Below, piece after piece: positions 11,869 to 24,057 of a stretch of DNA of 64,000 nucleotides. Origin of the DNA: Novakomyces olei. Its lineage: Eukaryota > Ascomycota > Novakomycetes > Novakomycetales > Novakomycetaceae. The stretch's first letter is position 1, and every line of letters starts with the position of its first letter. Below the pieces are notes generated by a model. That model was not told the DNA's origin. It did not search any database and saw nothing but the letters and a program-made list of their open reading frames with translations. Position numbers and translations under genes: made by a program. The DNA lies in contig JADEYG010000003.1 of the NCBI GenBank assembly GCA_016906335.1, forward strand, positions 1,674,001 through 1,738,000. Reading direction: 5' to 3'.

Positions 11869-13523
11869 TCATGCCTCTGCGGTCAAGGCGGCATAATAAT
11901 TGCCCGTGTTGGTTGTGAGCGACAGTAATTCGTCTGGATCGGAAATGTGCTCTTGCACTCGTGCAGCTATTACGCTTTTCGCAATTCGTTCGGCAGATTC
12001 TCTAGCTCCGCCCAAGTTGGCTGCTGTTGGACCGATCTCAAGGGCAGCGTAACCCCCACACAAATAGAATGGCACGCCAGGCGCCCACGCTAGATCTTCT
12101 GTCAAGATGGGATAGCCTTTACACAGTTGAATTGGGTCTGACTTGAGCATAGTCTGCAACAGCGGGACTTTTTTGCAGTCTACAATGCTGCCGGTGGCCG
12201 CTATAATTGCATCCGGCTCCATGAATTTGCTGCTATCAGATGAGCCGCATTCAAGTTTGACACGCCATTTACCAGATTCGCTATCAAATTCTGCTTTTTC
12301 TATTTTGGTGTGCAGCCGAATATCCACGCGGCCAAGCCTTTGGTACTCCCGCAAAATTCGTTCATAATAGGGCGTAATTGAACCACCGTTTCGGGACGCT
12401 CTAATGCTTTCCAGCCTTTCCTCATAGTCTTCACAATTATAAAACGTCATCTTATTGACGTTTTGATATTTGCCGGCCCAGTCGAGACTGAAATCAAAAT
12501 ATTTGATCTTCATAGATCCGCGCAGCAACAGAGTCACCTTTGCTACACCCATTTTCACAATGACGTCGGTAAGCTGAGCACTCGTCATTCCTCCTCCGAC
12601 AGCCAATACGTGGCAGTTCTGGGGCTTATGGCGTAAACAACGGTGCACTGTCTCCGGTACGAGACTGTTCTTCAACAAATCAGACGTATGGCTCCATGCC
12701 ACTCCTCGAAGGGTCGGAGGAAGAAAATCTGGAATTGCTGGAATCCCGTTATTTCCCTGCGCCAAAAGAACGTGCTTTGCTCCAAACACTCTGCCGTCTT
12801 GAATAAATACGCTCATTGTCTTGCACGAATTCAGATCGCCGAGCCCACGGACGTGTACTCTACCACATTTGATGTCGGTCACGTTTGCTTGTACAACAAT
12901 ATCGTTCAGCTTGTAACGATCAATGACCGTCTGACAAAAGTCTCGGAATAGTTTGGATGAAGGACAAAAGTAATCGCTTCGTAGCCGCTCATTTATTTCT
13001 ATTGGGCGTGCTAGTTTGCCGTGCCATTTGGCTTGAGAGCCTCTGTACTAGATTAGTTTATCGAAAAGAGACTATTTGTTATTTTTCAAAGCAATTACTT
13101 TTTCATTCTGTGTTTGCTCCTTTCTTGGCCCACTACTGGTATTTCATAAAGCTCTGATTCTCGATTTTGTTCCCTTGCAAAAGCTACCATTGCATCGTAA
13201 CTTTGCGGATCAGGATGGAAGAACATGGGTGACCGAAGCCGCTCTATATCGAGCTCATTGAAGTATCGATCCCAATGCCCCATCCAATCGCCCAGACGGT
13301 CCAAAACAAGAATACGATGCCGCGATATACATTGGCCAGCTAGGTAATTTTTTTTATAAAATTGCTTGCGATACTTGAGCAGCCAATGCAATCGCTGGTG
13401 TTCGAGTTCTGTAAATATCGATGATGGGCACGGCTCACACAGTCTTGAGGCTGCAGCTAGCCCATGGGGGCCTGCCCCCACAATTATAACATCGTAAAAG
13501 TCTTTCTCATCTATTTGTAACAT
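11869..13523 (-). CDS. FAD/NADPH N-hydroxylase-like monooxygenase (SidA/IucD-like family)
   Basis: Class B flavin monooxygenase-type enzyme of 532 aa. Exons are 13523-13099 and 13042-11869, with a 56-bp intron whose removal gives SKHRMKKGSQAKWHGKLARP and keeps frame (1599 nt). The FAD fold is VIIVGAGPHGLAAASRL near residue 15. LRSPMFFHPDP, then DYFCPSSKLFRDFC, then the NADPH fold VLAVGGGMTSAQL and ATGSI follow in family order. The family includes ornithine and lysine N-hydroxylases of siderophore synthesis, but this protein belongs to a looser fungal branch whose substrate I do not know. There is no siderophore NRPS beside it. The regulator at 8423-10875 lies downstream on the same strand. 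Confidence 0.85.
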
Positions 13524-14560
13524 TGCGTTTTCTCATACGCGAATGGCGGGTTGCAGCTAATCGCTTTATCGTTTCCCTGTAGTCGCTTTAAATGGCTTAT
13601 CGTCAAAACAACCACCAAGGTATTATTTATCTGCGGCTATGACAAGAGATATTAACAGTGGAGATAGAATAATTGAATGTACCAAGTTCGCTTTCAAAAC
13701 TAGCTTGAGATGGATGACAGCGTTCTGTTTGGGCTTCTCAAGACGTCAGAAAAAATCATTTTGAGATTCTTGTGAAGCGCATAGCACGCAATTTATCAAT
13801 ATGGTTTTGGATATAAAACTAAATTTCAGGCGCCCATCGGAGATTACGTTTTACAATAACGGCAATACTAAATTAATGTTCCTACTTGGCCTCATTTAAA
13901 GACTTGCAATTATACATCTAGGCAACTTTGTGATTCTTGAAGGTGTGATGAAGACATTAGGAGGCGATAAGGATATAATAATATCCGTTATTGGGCTTTT
14001 ATTGAAATTCGTAGACAGAGGAAGTAGTAAATTTATATGCGTTTGTAGTCAATTTGAGAGGGAAAATTACGGATTGTGATAAAGCTTAGTTAGCTTTGGA
14101 ATAATTTCACTACATTAAAAAAACCGTTTTATTTATTAAGCATTGCGTGTACGTAACCTAGCAATGTAATAGTTGCTATATATATTTATAGTCGTCGAAT
14201 CATTTACTGCAAAGGAGCATAAAGTTTAGCGGGACCTATTCTTAATAGCGCAAAAACTTATCTAATACTTTGTGCCAATATAATTCTTACGGCCAATAGC
14301 AAAAGCACTCAGGAATATGCTTTATTCCTTCTGGGTTGCGCCAACAATCCCCTCACTAATATATTGTTTACGGGCTGATTTAAAACACGTGAAGGATCTT
14401 ACGCCTGACTAAAACTCTTGTGGCTATAAACAAGCAAGTATATGGGATGATCTTGCCCATTACAGGAAGGGGCAAACTGAAAAGCCGCCGAAGAGGTACA
14501 AGTCTGCCTTTCAAGATTGCAACTTGTGCTGACTGAGTAGGAAAATACTGTTAGGGATCC
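13524..14560. other. intergenic region, nothing recognised
   Basis: AT-rich, no frame with family features on either strand. It contains the monooxygenase promoter and the decayed 3' side of the transporter relic. Confidence 0.4.
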
Positions 14561-14569
14561 CGTTAGCAT

Positions 14570-15350
14570 AAAAATTTAGTAGCACAGAATACTTGTACGT
14601 TTCCAAAACGGCGTGTAAATCACCATAACGAAGAACAGACCGAAAACAATACCCATTAAATTCAAAATGCAAGAAATAATTTTTCCGATATAATTGAACA
14701 TTATACGCAGTCCCTACACCATTAGATTTGATATTTTACAGTGTTCAGTTACAATACTTACAGAAATGGCAAATCTATATATAATAACGAAAACGTGAGA
14801 CACTAATGAGCTGCTTTCCTGTTGCGTTCGGAGCAATAGCTTCACGATACACACCATAAATAATGACGGTCAAAAAAGCGATAAGCTCCGCAGAAAATGC
14901 AGAAATACAGGACATGAACAGTATCAAGAGGTCTGCCGCCGCTACTTTTTTACCATAAGCGCAGTAAGCCCGCAAACCATAGGCATACCTTCGTTCACTC
15001 CTGCTGTTGGGATATGATTTGGGAACAACACAACGTGTATAAAGCCAATTGTTGCATACATAAGGCCGCCGGCGATTCCGTAGCGATAGGCATATGTACT
15101 GCTAGTGAGCAAAGGACCAGGCCAGTACGAACTGCTGACAACGCCATTTGCAACAAGCCCTTGCTCGACTGACCTCAATGCAGTTGAAAAATGTTTCCGA
15201 ACTCTGTTTTTCATCCACGTATTTTGAAAGCGCCCTCGTGATGCCACAAATTAGCATTGTGAACGGTGCAACCAGACCAAAGGCAAAGCCATAGCCATAT
15301 GCTGAAGTACGTGAAGGCAGGATTTCCGTTTGGCCCTAAATGCAAAATTG
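14570..15350 (-). pseudogene. decayed DUR3-type urea/polyamine transporter
   Basis: Pieces of a sodium:solute symporter family transporter, read on the minus strand. The first piece gives SAYGYGFAFGLVAPFTMLIC and then, in a second frame, FSTALRSVEQGLVANGVV and SSTYAYRYGIAGGLMYATIG, matching the DUR3 SRSVKPGLIASGIVSAW region. It then jumps to a far downstream helix, SCISAFSAELIAFLTVIIYG with PNATGKQL, matching DUR3 SAASAELIAVSS...YINPNATGKQ. A last piece has FNYIGKIISCILNLMGIVFG. At least one frameshift and a large internal deletion are present; normal DUR3 is about 650-700 aa. The protein would import urea or polyamines at the plasma membrane, but this copy cannot. Confidence 0.7.
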
Positions 15351-15600
15351 TAATGCTAAACGTTAAGCTTAGGCGAACTTTAGACCAAAGCTAACCAATG
15401 GAAAGTTTTAGTCGAAGGCCATGTACATAGATATATGTGGAAGATGGGAAAAATATCTTGCGGTCACGGAGTTTGTAATTTCGTAGTCTCTGTGAGCTCT
15501 CGTGCTAGGATTACTCCATGTCGTCAATACACTGTGTATATAAATGGTGGGGTTGGCCGGGGTCACAGCAGATAATTATTTTGGCGTTTAGTTGGGGCCG

Positions 15601-15677
15601 GGGTTAGGGTTAGCCAGGATTAGTAGGGCCACAGTAGATTACTAGTTTAGTGGGGTCAGGGTTAGTTAGGGTTATGC
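15601..15677. repeat. interstitial telomere-like tract (GGGTTAG type)
   Basis: GGGTTAGGGTTAG near 15601-15614 and CAGGGTTAGTTAGGGTTA near 15658-15675, with degenerate GGATTAGTAGGG between. It lies about 100 bp upstream of the intronless HNH gene. Confidence 0.8.
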
Positions 15678-15777
15678 AGTTGGATTTAATATAATATCGG
15701 ACGAGGAACACATATTCTAATGTCTGTTTAGCAGAGGCCCACACAGCATAGATCCAAGACGACGGGTGGGGCAGCTT

Positions 15778-16590
15778 ATGCAGAGCGAGCTGGATTACGA
15801 AACCAGCGTAGCGCATTGGGGTCCTCCGGTTGTTCGGGTTGTTACTACTGATGCGATCGAGATCCTTGCGATTCCGTTTTCCTTTATCAGAGGCGGAGGA
15901 AGCAACACTATCAAACAAGTCGCGTACTTGAAGCTTGTTTTGCAAAGCGCGCTGGAAAATGACGCGGAAGTTTATGAAATAAGCCGTAGCTCAACTATCT
16001 GTCGGCTTGATGAACAAATTATGGCCGGCACATATGTGCTTACTCGGCCACTAGCACAAGATATCCGGTTTCGGCGGGGACCGCAAGGCAAATCACGTTC
16101 GAAAACCCTTTCCACAACCGCGTCGGAGTCGAGTGTGAGCAGATCCTCTCGTAGCTCGACTCAGCAGACCTTTTTTCGACTTGAAACTATTGCTAGAGAT
16201 TCAGGTGAGTGCATAGTGTCGCATGTTAGGGGAGTCGCTAGACTCGAAGCCTGTCACGTCGTGCCGTATAGTCTTGGTCAATCCTTTTTGGATGGTGTGA
16301 CGCAATACGAGGAGTCTGGCTTGCGAATTTATCTGAATAGCGTTCGAAATGGTCTAACGCTGCGCAAAGAATTTCATGCTCCCTACGATCGTTACGAATT
16401 TGGTATATGGGTCGAAGACGGCAAGTATTACGTGCATGCCTTCACTGATGAGGTGGAGTACCACGGGCAAGAAGTTTCATGGATACCCAGTGTCCCGGAG
16501 AGTGAAAAGCCAGAGCCTCTTCTACTAATGTGGCATTATCAACAATGCATTATGGCGCGCTTTCGGGGATTTAAAGTCTCCATGATATGA
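15778..16590 (+). CDS. HNH endonuclease-domain protein, intronless
   Basis: Predicted HNH_2-type nuclease of 270 aa in one uninterrupted frame; the ATG at 15778 is the first ATG. The N-terminal domain has VRVVTTDAIEILAIP, matching VRTQKNIDICAIP of the HNH gene at 115-1275. A Ser/Thr-rich linker follows, then the nuclease core CIVSHVRGVARLEACHVVP, VRNGLTLRKEFHAPYDRYEF and the shared tail WHYQQCIMARFRG. It lacks all four introns of its paralogue. Telomere-like tracts lie on both sides (15601-15677 and about 17022-17041). It could be an accessory subtelomeric nuclease copy; whether it arose by retroposition or intron loss cannot be told. Confidence 0.82.
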   Translation: MQSELDYETSVAHWGPPVVRVVTTDAIEILAIPFSFIRGGGSNTIKQVAYLKLVLQSALENDAEVYEISRSSTICRLDEQIMAGTYVLTRPLAQDIRFRRGPQGKSRSKTLSTTASESSVSRSSRSSTQQTFFRLETIARDSGECIVSHVRGVARLEACHVVPYSLGQSFLDGVTQYEESGLRIYLNSVRNGLTLRKEFHAPYDRYEFGIWVEDGKYYVHAFTDEVEYHGQEVSWIPSVPESEKPEPLLLMWHYQQCIMARFRGFKVSMI

Positions 16591-17846
16591 AAAGAATGCT
16601 AAAACATATTCAAGACGGTCGTATTAAATAGGAAACAACATACATATAGTTATAATAGAATTAAATTAGAAAAATGGGAAATTTAAGAGTGCAGTGAAGG
16701 TGTACAGGCAACCAAACATAGAAAGAAGGCTTTTTACAACTAACTAAATCTAGGAGCCTGTTTGTTACGGCTACAGAGTAAGAGGTAAAGGAGAGGGAGA
16801 GGTAGGAGAGAGAAATAAGTGAGAATTTAAGTCAAGGATGGATGAATTGAAAATGCTTGTGTAAAAATGAAAAAAAAAAAGGTATGAAAAGAAAAGATAT
16901 AAGAGATTGAGGAAAAGTGGGGGATGATAAAAATTGGCGGAGGATAAGAAATGAAAGAGTACGAAGAAAAAGTTGGCAGACTTGAGGGAAAGCAGAGGGT
17001 AGTTGTGAGAAGGAGAGTTAATCAGGGTTAGTTAGGGTTGGAGGGAAATATGCCTTTTAAGTTATTAGTCTAGTTGAATATAAAATAGAACACCCTAACG
17101 GCCGAAGTGTTACATAACTAGGTTGCACATATATAGCCAACTCTCATGCGGAATATTATCAATGAAATTTGTATACATTTATCATTATACTGTAAGCTTT
17201 ATTTTGCGTGGGCTTTCCTCGTACAATAATGTGCGTTTTTAGTTCGCTTACGGATAAGCTATAATTGTCTAATCAAAGCTGAGCCTCCAGCCTAACTTAT
17301 TGTTGCAAAAACTTGAAACAGAATATGTTCCAATTCATCAGTATTCAATTCACGAAACTTGATAAGAAAATGGGGAATATTAATGAGATGTTGAGGAAAG
17401 CACTAGACAAAATATGCCTATCATTGTTACGAATGTACATGCTACAATTCTTGGGCATTTCATAGTATCCTTTGTAGTGTGACATAGTATACGTATATAT
17501 ATATATATATCTAGGCCTATCTCCTCGGAAAATCTATTAATAAACTTAGCTTGATCTCAGCTATCAACAGTGATTTATAACGTGTTTCATAGGTTGCCAA
17601 ATCTAGTAACAACTTGCGACGCTGGTCGATAAGCATAGATTTGCAATAGCCACTTCTTATTGGCTACACACCATATCTATTGATGGCCCGCACGTGCTGG
17701 AACGTCGAAATCTTGATTGAAGAATTATAATGAACGGAACCCAAAAGTCGCGGACGGTATTGGTCCTGTTTCGTGTATTTAGTCACCTCTACAAACTTGA
17801 AGTTTGGACTGTTTGATCAAAGTCAGATCTTTTCAGATCAAATTCC
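16591..17846. other. polypurine tract and telomere-like motif, no gene
   Basis: Positions about 16775-17010 are almost entirely purine on the plus strand (runs of GAGAGGGAGAGG, AAAAGAAAAG and similar), ending in AATCAGGGTTAGTTAGGGTTGG at 17019-17041. The rest is AT-rich and holds the promoter of the regulator at 17847. A TA dinucleotide run lies near 17495. Confidence 0.7.
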
Positions 17847-19381
17847 ATGGTTGGACGGCCATACAAGAACCGATGTATCACGTGCAGGAGACTGAAGGTC
17901 AAATGTGATGGAGCAAGACCGCTTTGCCAAAGATGCAATGTGTCAGGGCGAGATTGCCAAGGCTATTTAGTAAACTATCAGTTTGTCATGTGCAATGCCT
18001 CTGAAACAAACTCGCTACTCAATTCCGCTTATAAAAATGGCCTTTGTTACCTCATGATCGAAATATACTGTCCCAGCTCAGACAGAGATTTACTTCCGTG
18101 CGAACCAGGAATAGATCTCACACACAAGTGCTGTCGCTGGCTTTTGGAGGCTTGCAATATCAGAAATGATAGTTCCACGCTGGAGCATGCTCTCATGGCA
18201 TTGGCATTCTCCGTGATAACAGCAAAGCAAATTCACTTTAACGGGCACTACAACATAAGAATGAACGGGTACAGAGAGTATGCACAAGCAGTACGTTGCT
18301 TGAACCACGATATAGATTGGCTCTGTAAAAGGAGCAAAACAATGCCAATAGATATGGGTCAGATCTTACCTGCTTGTCTTGCCTGCATATGTTTCGAGGT
18401 GATATTTGTTTTTCAGAGCCTTGCTAATTGCCAGCTGCTGAGCGTGGGTTCCTTGAAAGCCTCCCTACTCCACATCAATGGTCTTTTGGCCTTGTTTGAT
18501 CGCTTTGTGGAGAATGTTTTGTCGTCCCAATTGATATTCGACGTATATTGTGAACTCCAAGTCATCGAGGTATTTTTTAAAAATCTTGGGCTCGTTACTA
18601 AACAAAATTAAAATAGTTGATCCGAGGAATTTCATTCCGTAACGCCTCTAGCATGACACAAAGGCCAAAAAATCTGCGCAATATACTGGACTGGAGAGTA
18701 AGGCCCTCGCAGACTCTTTCTCATCTGGTGCACAAGCTGTTCCCCATATTGGAGAAATACGACAATTCTGGTGATAGGCTTGTGCCTAACGAGCAAGTTC
18801 TACTTTTGAATGAAACGCTTGATTTATGTCAAGAAATGAAGATTGGCCGACTTGAAAACAGTACTTACGCTTACGAATCTTTATCCTTCCAAGTGCAAGA
18901 TGGTGACACGTCCTTAGCAAACCTCTTCTTTCAGTCTCATTTTAAGCAGACCCGTATTATGAAATACTTTTCCGTCCTCTGTGACACAATTTCCATTGTT
19001 ATTATTGATACTCTTGTGGGCCTACGTGATCGACTGGTCAGCTTAGGCATGCATGAGTACATTGAGGCTACAGAGGAGCTCTTAAATACATATGAGGCAT
19101 TAAAATGGGACTCACCAGACTGCGCTGACAGAATTTGCCAACTTGGGGAGTATTTTTTATCTGCCGATGTTGGACTCGTAAGTAGTCTTTTATATGTTTT
19201 TCCGTTCACTGTGACTTGTGATTTCTATAAAGGCAAATACAGATCCGTTGGAAATCGCAACGGAGTTTGCGCGCAATTTTCCCCGAATAACCACGATGTT
19301 TTGTCCCGAAAGACATTGTGCGAAAACATGATGCAAAAGCTGGAACAGACAGCTCTGTCTGCAGATATGTTGTATCGATAG
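17847..19381 (+). CDS. Zn2Cys6 transcription factor (cluster regulator candidate)
   Basis: Gal4-type zinc cluster at the extreme N-terminus: CITCRRLKVKCDGARPLC then C and C at residues about 10-37, a nuclear DNA-binding module. Exon 1 is 17847-18569; a 47-bp intron (18570-18616, branch TTACTAAAC) leads to exon 2 from 18617. Two 3' ends are possible. Without further splicing the protein is 495 aa, ending at 19381. With a GTAAGT...AAG intron at 19178-19232 it is 460 aa, ending at 19331, and the end reads DPLEIATEFARNFPR, which better fits the C-terminal FPLxxA-type helix of this regulator family (Fungal_trans_2). It lies tail-to-tail with the A-T-C enzyme gene, so it may control the cluster to its right. 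Confidence 0.85.
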
Positions 19382-19743
19382 AATTCCTAATTGCTTGTAA
19401 GCTTGTTAGAATTTGCAGATACCAGACACGAAGTACAAATCAGGTTATATGTCTTTTCCCGATGAAATAGTCCTATTATCTATTTCTAATCAAGTAGAAG
19501 ACTGATACTGCCAAAAGCGGGTTTAATGATTGGCTCGCGCTGAAACAAAGCATGTTCAAGCTTTGTACAAAAGAATGAGCGTCAATTTTGACTGCCAATC
19601 TGTGACGTTGAAATTTGAATCAATTGGGTCGTGGTGGAGCTATATCAGTAGACATCAATAGACATTACTGGTCGAGGGCTAATTATTAGTACATCTTGAA
19701 TAAATCGATAAAATATTCTTCCTGGTTCTAAAATGTATGAATA
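19382..19743. other. convergent 3' intergenic region
   Basis: Separates the ends of the regulator and the A-T-C enzyme gene. No coding signal; terminators for both should lie here. Confidence 0.4.
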
Positions 19744-22700
19744 CTAACTAAATCTACACTTATCAAGTGTCTCACTGAGATTTACAGGATTTGCAAGCCA
19801 AATAGCAGCGTTAAGAAATTCGTCCATGGCATCTGCTACTTCTTTTGCCCCAAGCTGCGCACCGTCATATCGGCAATCAAGCACAACACGACCTTCTAGC
19901 AGCCTGAGATCCCAAAGTATTCCAACATCGGCTCTAGTCACGAAACGATTGCCTTTAAGCTTTGAGTCTGTCTGAGCCAAGGTGCTGTGCTTCATCTCAG
20001 GTAGCCAATTAAAAACCTGCCTTCTAAGAAGAGAATCAAATATTTGTGAGTCAGAATTATTTCCTCCAGCAGTATCTCCCGACTTTAAATACTCTTCAAT
20101 CATGAATAGAGGAGCGTGTGCATTCTTTGTTAGTTGTACCTGATCGATTTGAGCTCTCTTCAACAGATCAAAGGCCTTTTCACCCTTATGGACTGCAATT
20201 CTGTTTATCACAATTTCAAAGGTAGGACCAGCAATCTCCATTGCATCAATAGGTGGGAGTCTGACTTGTGGTTGCAACGGCAGAAACCGCGCCGCTTCGT
20301 AACTTGCAAAAATTGCTTCTGAAGCCCTAGTTTTGAAAGCATTGAACAGTGCACAAGCTGCTTTCAATACAGTTGATGGAGCTATACCGTGACTCGACAT
20401 GAGTTGAAGAATACCTGGAAGCTGAACTGTTTTCTGTATTCCTTCAAGGCCTTGACTGCTTTGCCACGTTGAATTTCGTGAAATCTGGAGGTTCTCACTG
20501 CCGCTATTTGATCCCACTCCCGAACCTATAAACCATTCGGGTGCTCTCTGAGAAGGCCACATTGCATCTTTGTATTTGCCGATGCCTTTCAATCGTAGGG
20601 CATGAAACTTTACTTGTTCCATTGCAGCTTCACTGCTCCTCCAGGCGGTAAATACGTTCATGAAATCTCTGTAAGGCGTATGTGGGCGTAACTGCTTTGA
20701 TTCATTACGGAGAAGAGATTCAAGATCCTCAAGCCACATGTTTAGGGAAAGGCTGTCAAAGACGGAATGCTGGATCTCATAAACCATACCAAGTTGGCCA
20801 GTCTCCCGTACTCCAATTACTGAAACCCTCATCAGAGGTCCTGGAATGGCGACAATGTCATGCTCTGGATTGTCGTCCTGACAGTAGCCGAGATCTTGCT
20901 CAGTTTCCACCGCTGAACCACATCTAATTTGCTTCTCAAACCATCTTTCACTTGGACGCATGACAAGATGCACTTTGAAATTCTCAGAGATAGCTGCCAT
21001 TGTTCGCAACATGGGATTGTTTTCTAGCGATTTCCTCAGGGCATCAGCAAAAAAAACTTGATCTGTAACGGAACTGACCCAAACATGCCTTTGAGTTTCT
21101 GACTGCTGGCGTCTTTTTTGAGAAATGAACTGAACAAAATCTCTCATGGGTATGACGTCTTCAACGTCCGTCCAAGACAGATTAAGAGGCTCAAGCACCA
21201 AATTTGCGCTAAAAATTAATTCATCTTGGGACACCGTATCCTCAGCCTGCAACGCCGGCTGTACCTCTGACAGCAAGATCTCTCGGTCGTCAATCAATGC
21301 TGCCTGCTTGCAAATTGTGTCGTGATGAGCCAATTCGTCAAGACTAATTGCCTTGCTAAACACCTTTTGTACGATTCCACAGAACTGCATCATCATTAAG
21401 CTATCAACAAACTGACTGACTGGCATTTTTGGATCTAGAGCATTTGCATTGGTGTGGGCAACGTGTGCCCATATATGGCTCAGTCTTGCTACGGTAGACC
21501 CAATTTGGAACAGTTGCGCCTCCTTTGGCAGCGAATTTTCAGTATACGATTGAACCAGTTTCGAAATAGCAACTTTCTGGATCTTTCCGGAGGCAGTCAT
21601 AGGGTACTCGGTCTTTCCGAGATCCTTCGCAAGGTCAACGGCCAGAACAGGAACGTATGAAGGTCCGAGCCTTTTGAGCACAGCTTTCTGAATATCCTCA
21701 AGTGTGAACTTTGCGGGTTCTCGAACTTTAATAACAGCTACGGGTACCTCTCCGGCAACATCATCTCGTAGCCCAACAACTTGAGATTTCTACCGACACA
21801 GTTAGTGATCAGAAAGTATTCCTCTTTTGCCACCTACCACTATCCCATCTATTCCGTCTATAATTTTTTCCACTATTGCCGGTGATATGTTTTCACCGCC
21901 TCGAATGATTATATCCTTATATCGGTCGAGAATGTAAACCTGCCCACTCTCATCCATAACTGCCTGATCTCCCGTAACAATCCACGCTGTATCGTTTTCA
22001 TCTTTATAAAAGGGATTATCGCTCACCTTGCCAGAGTATGTGGAAATTATCATAGGACCGCCCTGATGCAATTCACCAATCTCTCCGCGCCGGATAGGAG
22101 TTCTCGACTTTGGCAGACATATTTTCACTTTAGCCCCAGGAACAACGGTGCCAACGGAAACCACATTTGGCAACATTGAAGGATTTTTCGAATTTTGCCA
22201 TCGAACGGATGGTATACCCTCAGTCATCCCAAATCCATTGCCATAATTTTCAACACCAAAAGCCGACTTGCAGAGCTCGAGAACGTCGGGAGTAACAGTA
22301 GAGCCGCCCAAACTTATCGAAACAAGAGACTCCAATCTTGTTGCTTTTTGTGAAAGAAACAATGCCATTATTTCGATCATAGCTGGAACAGCCGTCATGT
22401 GCGTACAAGCTTCCTGATTGATTGCTTTCAAGCTGGCATCAGGAGCAAATGTGTTGCTCGGAAACACAACGGCAGCCCCTGCCATCCAAAAGATCAGCGC
22501 AGACGCTAGCCCAAAGATATGAAACAAAGGAAGATGATTGACGCTTTTGTCAGTGGGATTAACTTTCTGAATCTCCAATACAGAAGAAGCAGCAGCCGAT
22601 AAATTGCTATTATCGTAAGGACAGCCCTTTGGTGTTCCTGTAGTGCCACTAGTGAAGAGCAATACAACAAGATCGGATAGACCAATTCGAAATTCCGCAA

Positions 22701-23286
22701 ATGCCGAGATTTTGTCTTTACCGCTAATCAAATCTGCAAACCGTAGCCATCCGGGCTCATCTCGATCCGTGTGCAATACGACTTTTGTAATAATTCGATG
22801 CAAAACTTGCTGACCGCACACTTGAAGCGCTTGTACCATCTTCCCATCCGCAACGACAATAGCTCTAGGGCTCGCTGTCTCAAGTACACATCGGCATTCT
22901 TCAGGCCTTGTTAGAAAAGCAGGATTGAGCGGAGTAAAACAAGCTTTCAATCTAATCGCAGCCCAAAACAGCAAGGCCACCTCTGCTTGATTGAAAAGAA
23001 AACAAACAATTGTGCTTTTGGGCCTAATTCCACGCTTCAATAGTTCTTTCGCAATAACACCGGAATCGTTCCAGAGTTGAGCATATGTGCGCCGAAAGCA
23101 ATCCCTCGCTTGAATCCCAGTATCGTTGTTAGAATAGCAGTCGGGCTGATGAATTGATATAAGCGCTTCTCTTTCTGGATGTTTGAGGACAGTGTTCGCC
23201 AAATGCTGATGAATTGTTTCAAGATTTGGCAACTCCTTCCCTACCGCCTCCGCGGGAAGCTTTGAAACTGGAAGAGCCAAGTCCAT
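19744..23286 (-). CDS. NRPS-like adenylation-carrier-condensation enzyme
   Basis: Multidomain enzyme of 1164 aa. Exons are 23286-21838 and 21789-19744, joined by a 48-bp intron with branch CACTAAC; splicing restores GIVKSQVVGLRDDVAGEV. Domain 1 (to about residue 550) activates a carboxylic acid as its AMP ester: LLFTSGTTGTPKGCP, YGNGFGMTEG, VTGDQAVMDESG, DRYKDIIIRGGENISP, and TASGKIQK with the catalytic Lys. Domain 2 is a carrier with the phosphopantetheine Ser in VDSLMMMQF. Domain 3 resembles a condensation or acyltransferase fold with HSVFDSL in place of HHxxxDG. There is no reductase or thioesterase, so release should come from acyl transfer. The substrate code cannot be read reliably. It is the core gene of the inferred cluster. 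Confidence 0.9.
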
Positions 23287-24057
23287 TGGTTGGCTGAAAC
23301 GTTTGGCATGTCGAACTCATTGCGTTTAAATAGGCTGCGGGTACCAAATGACGAAAGGTAAGCCTGGCCAGAATAGGTGATATGCTGTCGTGAACGATTT
23401 CTGGAAGATTAATTTCAAACAAAGCCAAATATGCTCAAATTATTCGTCTTGCGCTGCAAGTCTTGATCTCTTTCGAGGGTTAGGCAACCCTCCTTTTAGT
23501 AATATTTTGCGATAAGCGGACTGCAAGAAAAGGGCGCCGCACTTATATCTATGAAACAAATATAATGTTCGCACTTTATAACCAATATGAGGAATTTGTA
23601 AAACCTAAATAATTATAATTATTTATTCGATTTAAACTAGGCTTTCTGTACTTGGTTTTGATCTTCTTTTTACTATTCACTAATAGCGGAGTCTCATTGG
23701 CAGCATATATTCTTTTGGTTTCTCGATATCATTGATGATCTATAATTGAAACATAAAAGGCCGCAACTGACTCAAAATAAAATCCACTTGAGCAGAGTCA
23801 ACCTTATATATACCACGAATCAAGTCTATATCGCTTCCAGTTCTCTGAGTGTAGATTCAGAAAACGCGAACCATGGCATGGCACCATGGCATGAGGCAAT
23901 TATAAAGGCCAAATGGAACTGATTTTTTGTCCACACTTTATCAAACCTTACAAGACAGAATAAAGAATGGTGACTATAGATCTTAAGAGAGTAAACTAAA
24001 ACTCCTGAGATAAACGTTCAACCTCTTAAGGGTCAAACGGTTTCAAAAAGAAACATT
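23287..24057. other. promoter region of the A-T-C enzyme gene
   Basis: AT-rich. Around 23871-23893 an ACCATGGCATG unit occurs twice in a row (palindromic CCATGG core), a possible regulator site. No gene seen. Confidence 0.4.

Noticed and set aside
11869-13523. Siderophore ornithine hydroxylase assignment
   Set aside because: The fold fits, but no siderophore synthetase or acyltransferase partner is adjacent and the sequence is closer to a general fungal branch; left as SidA/IucD-like.
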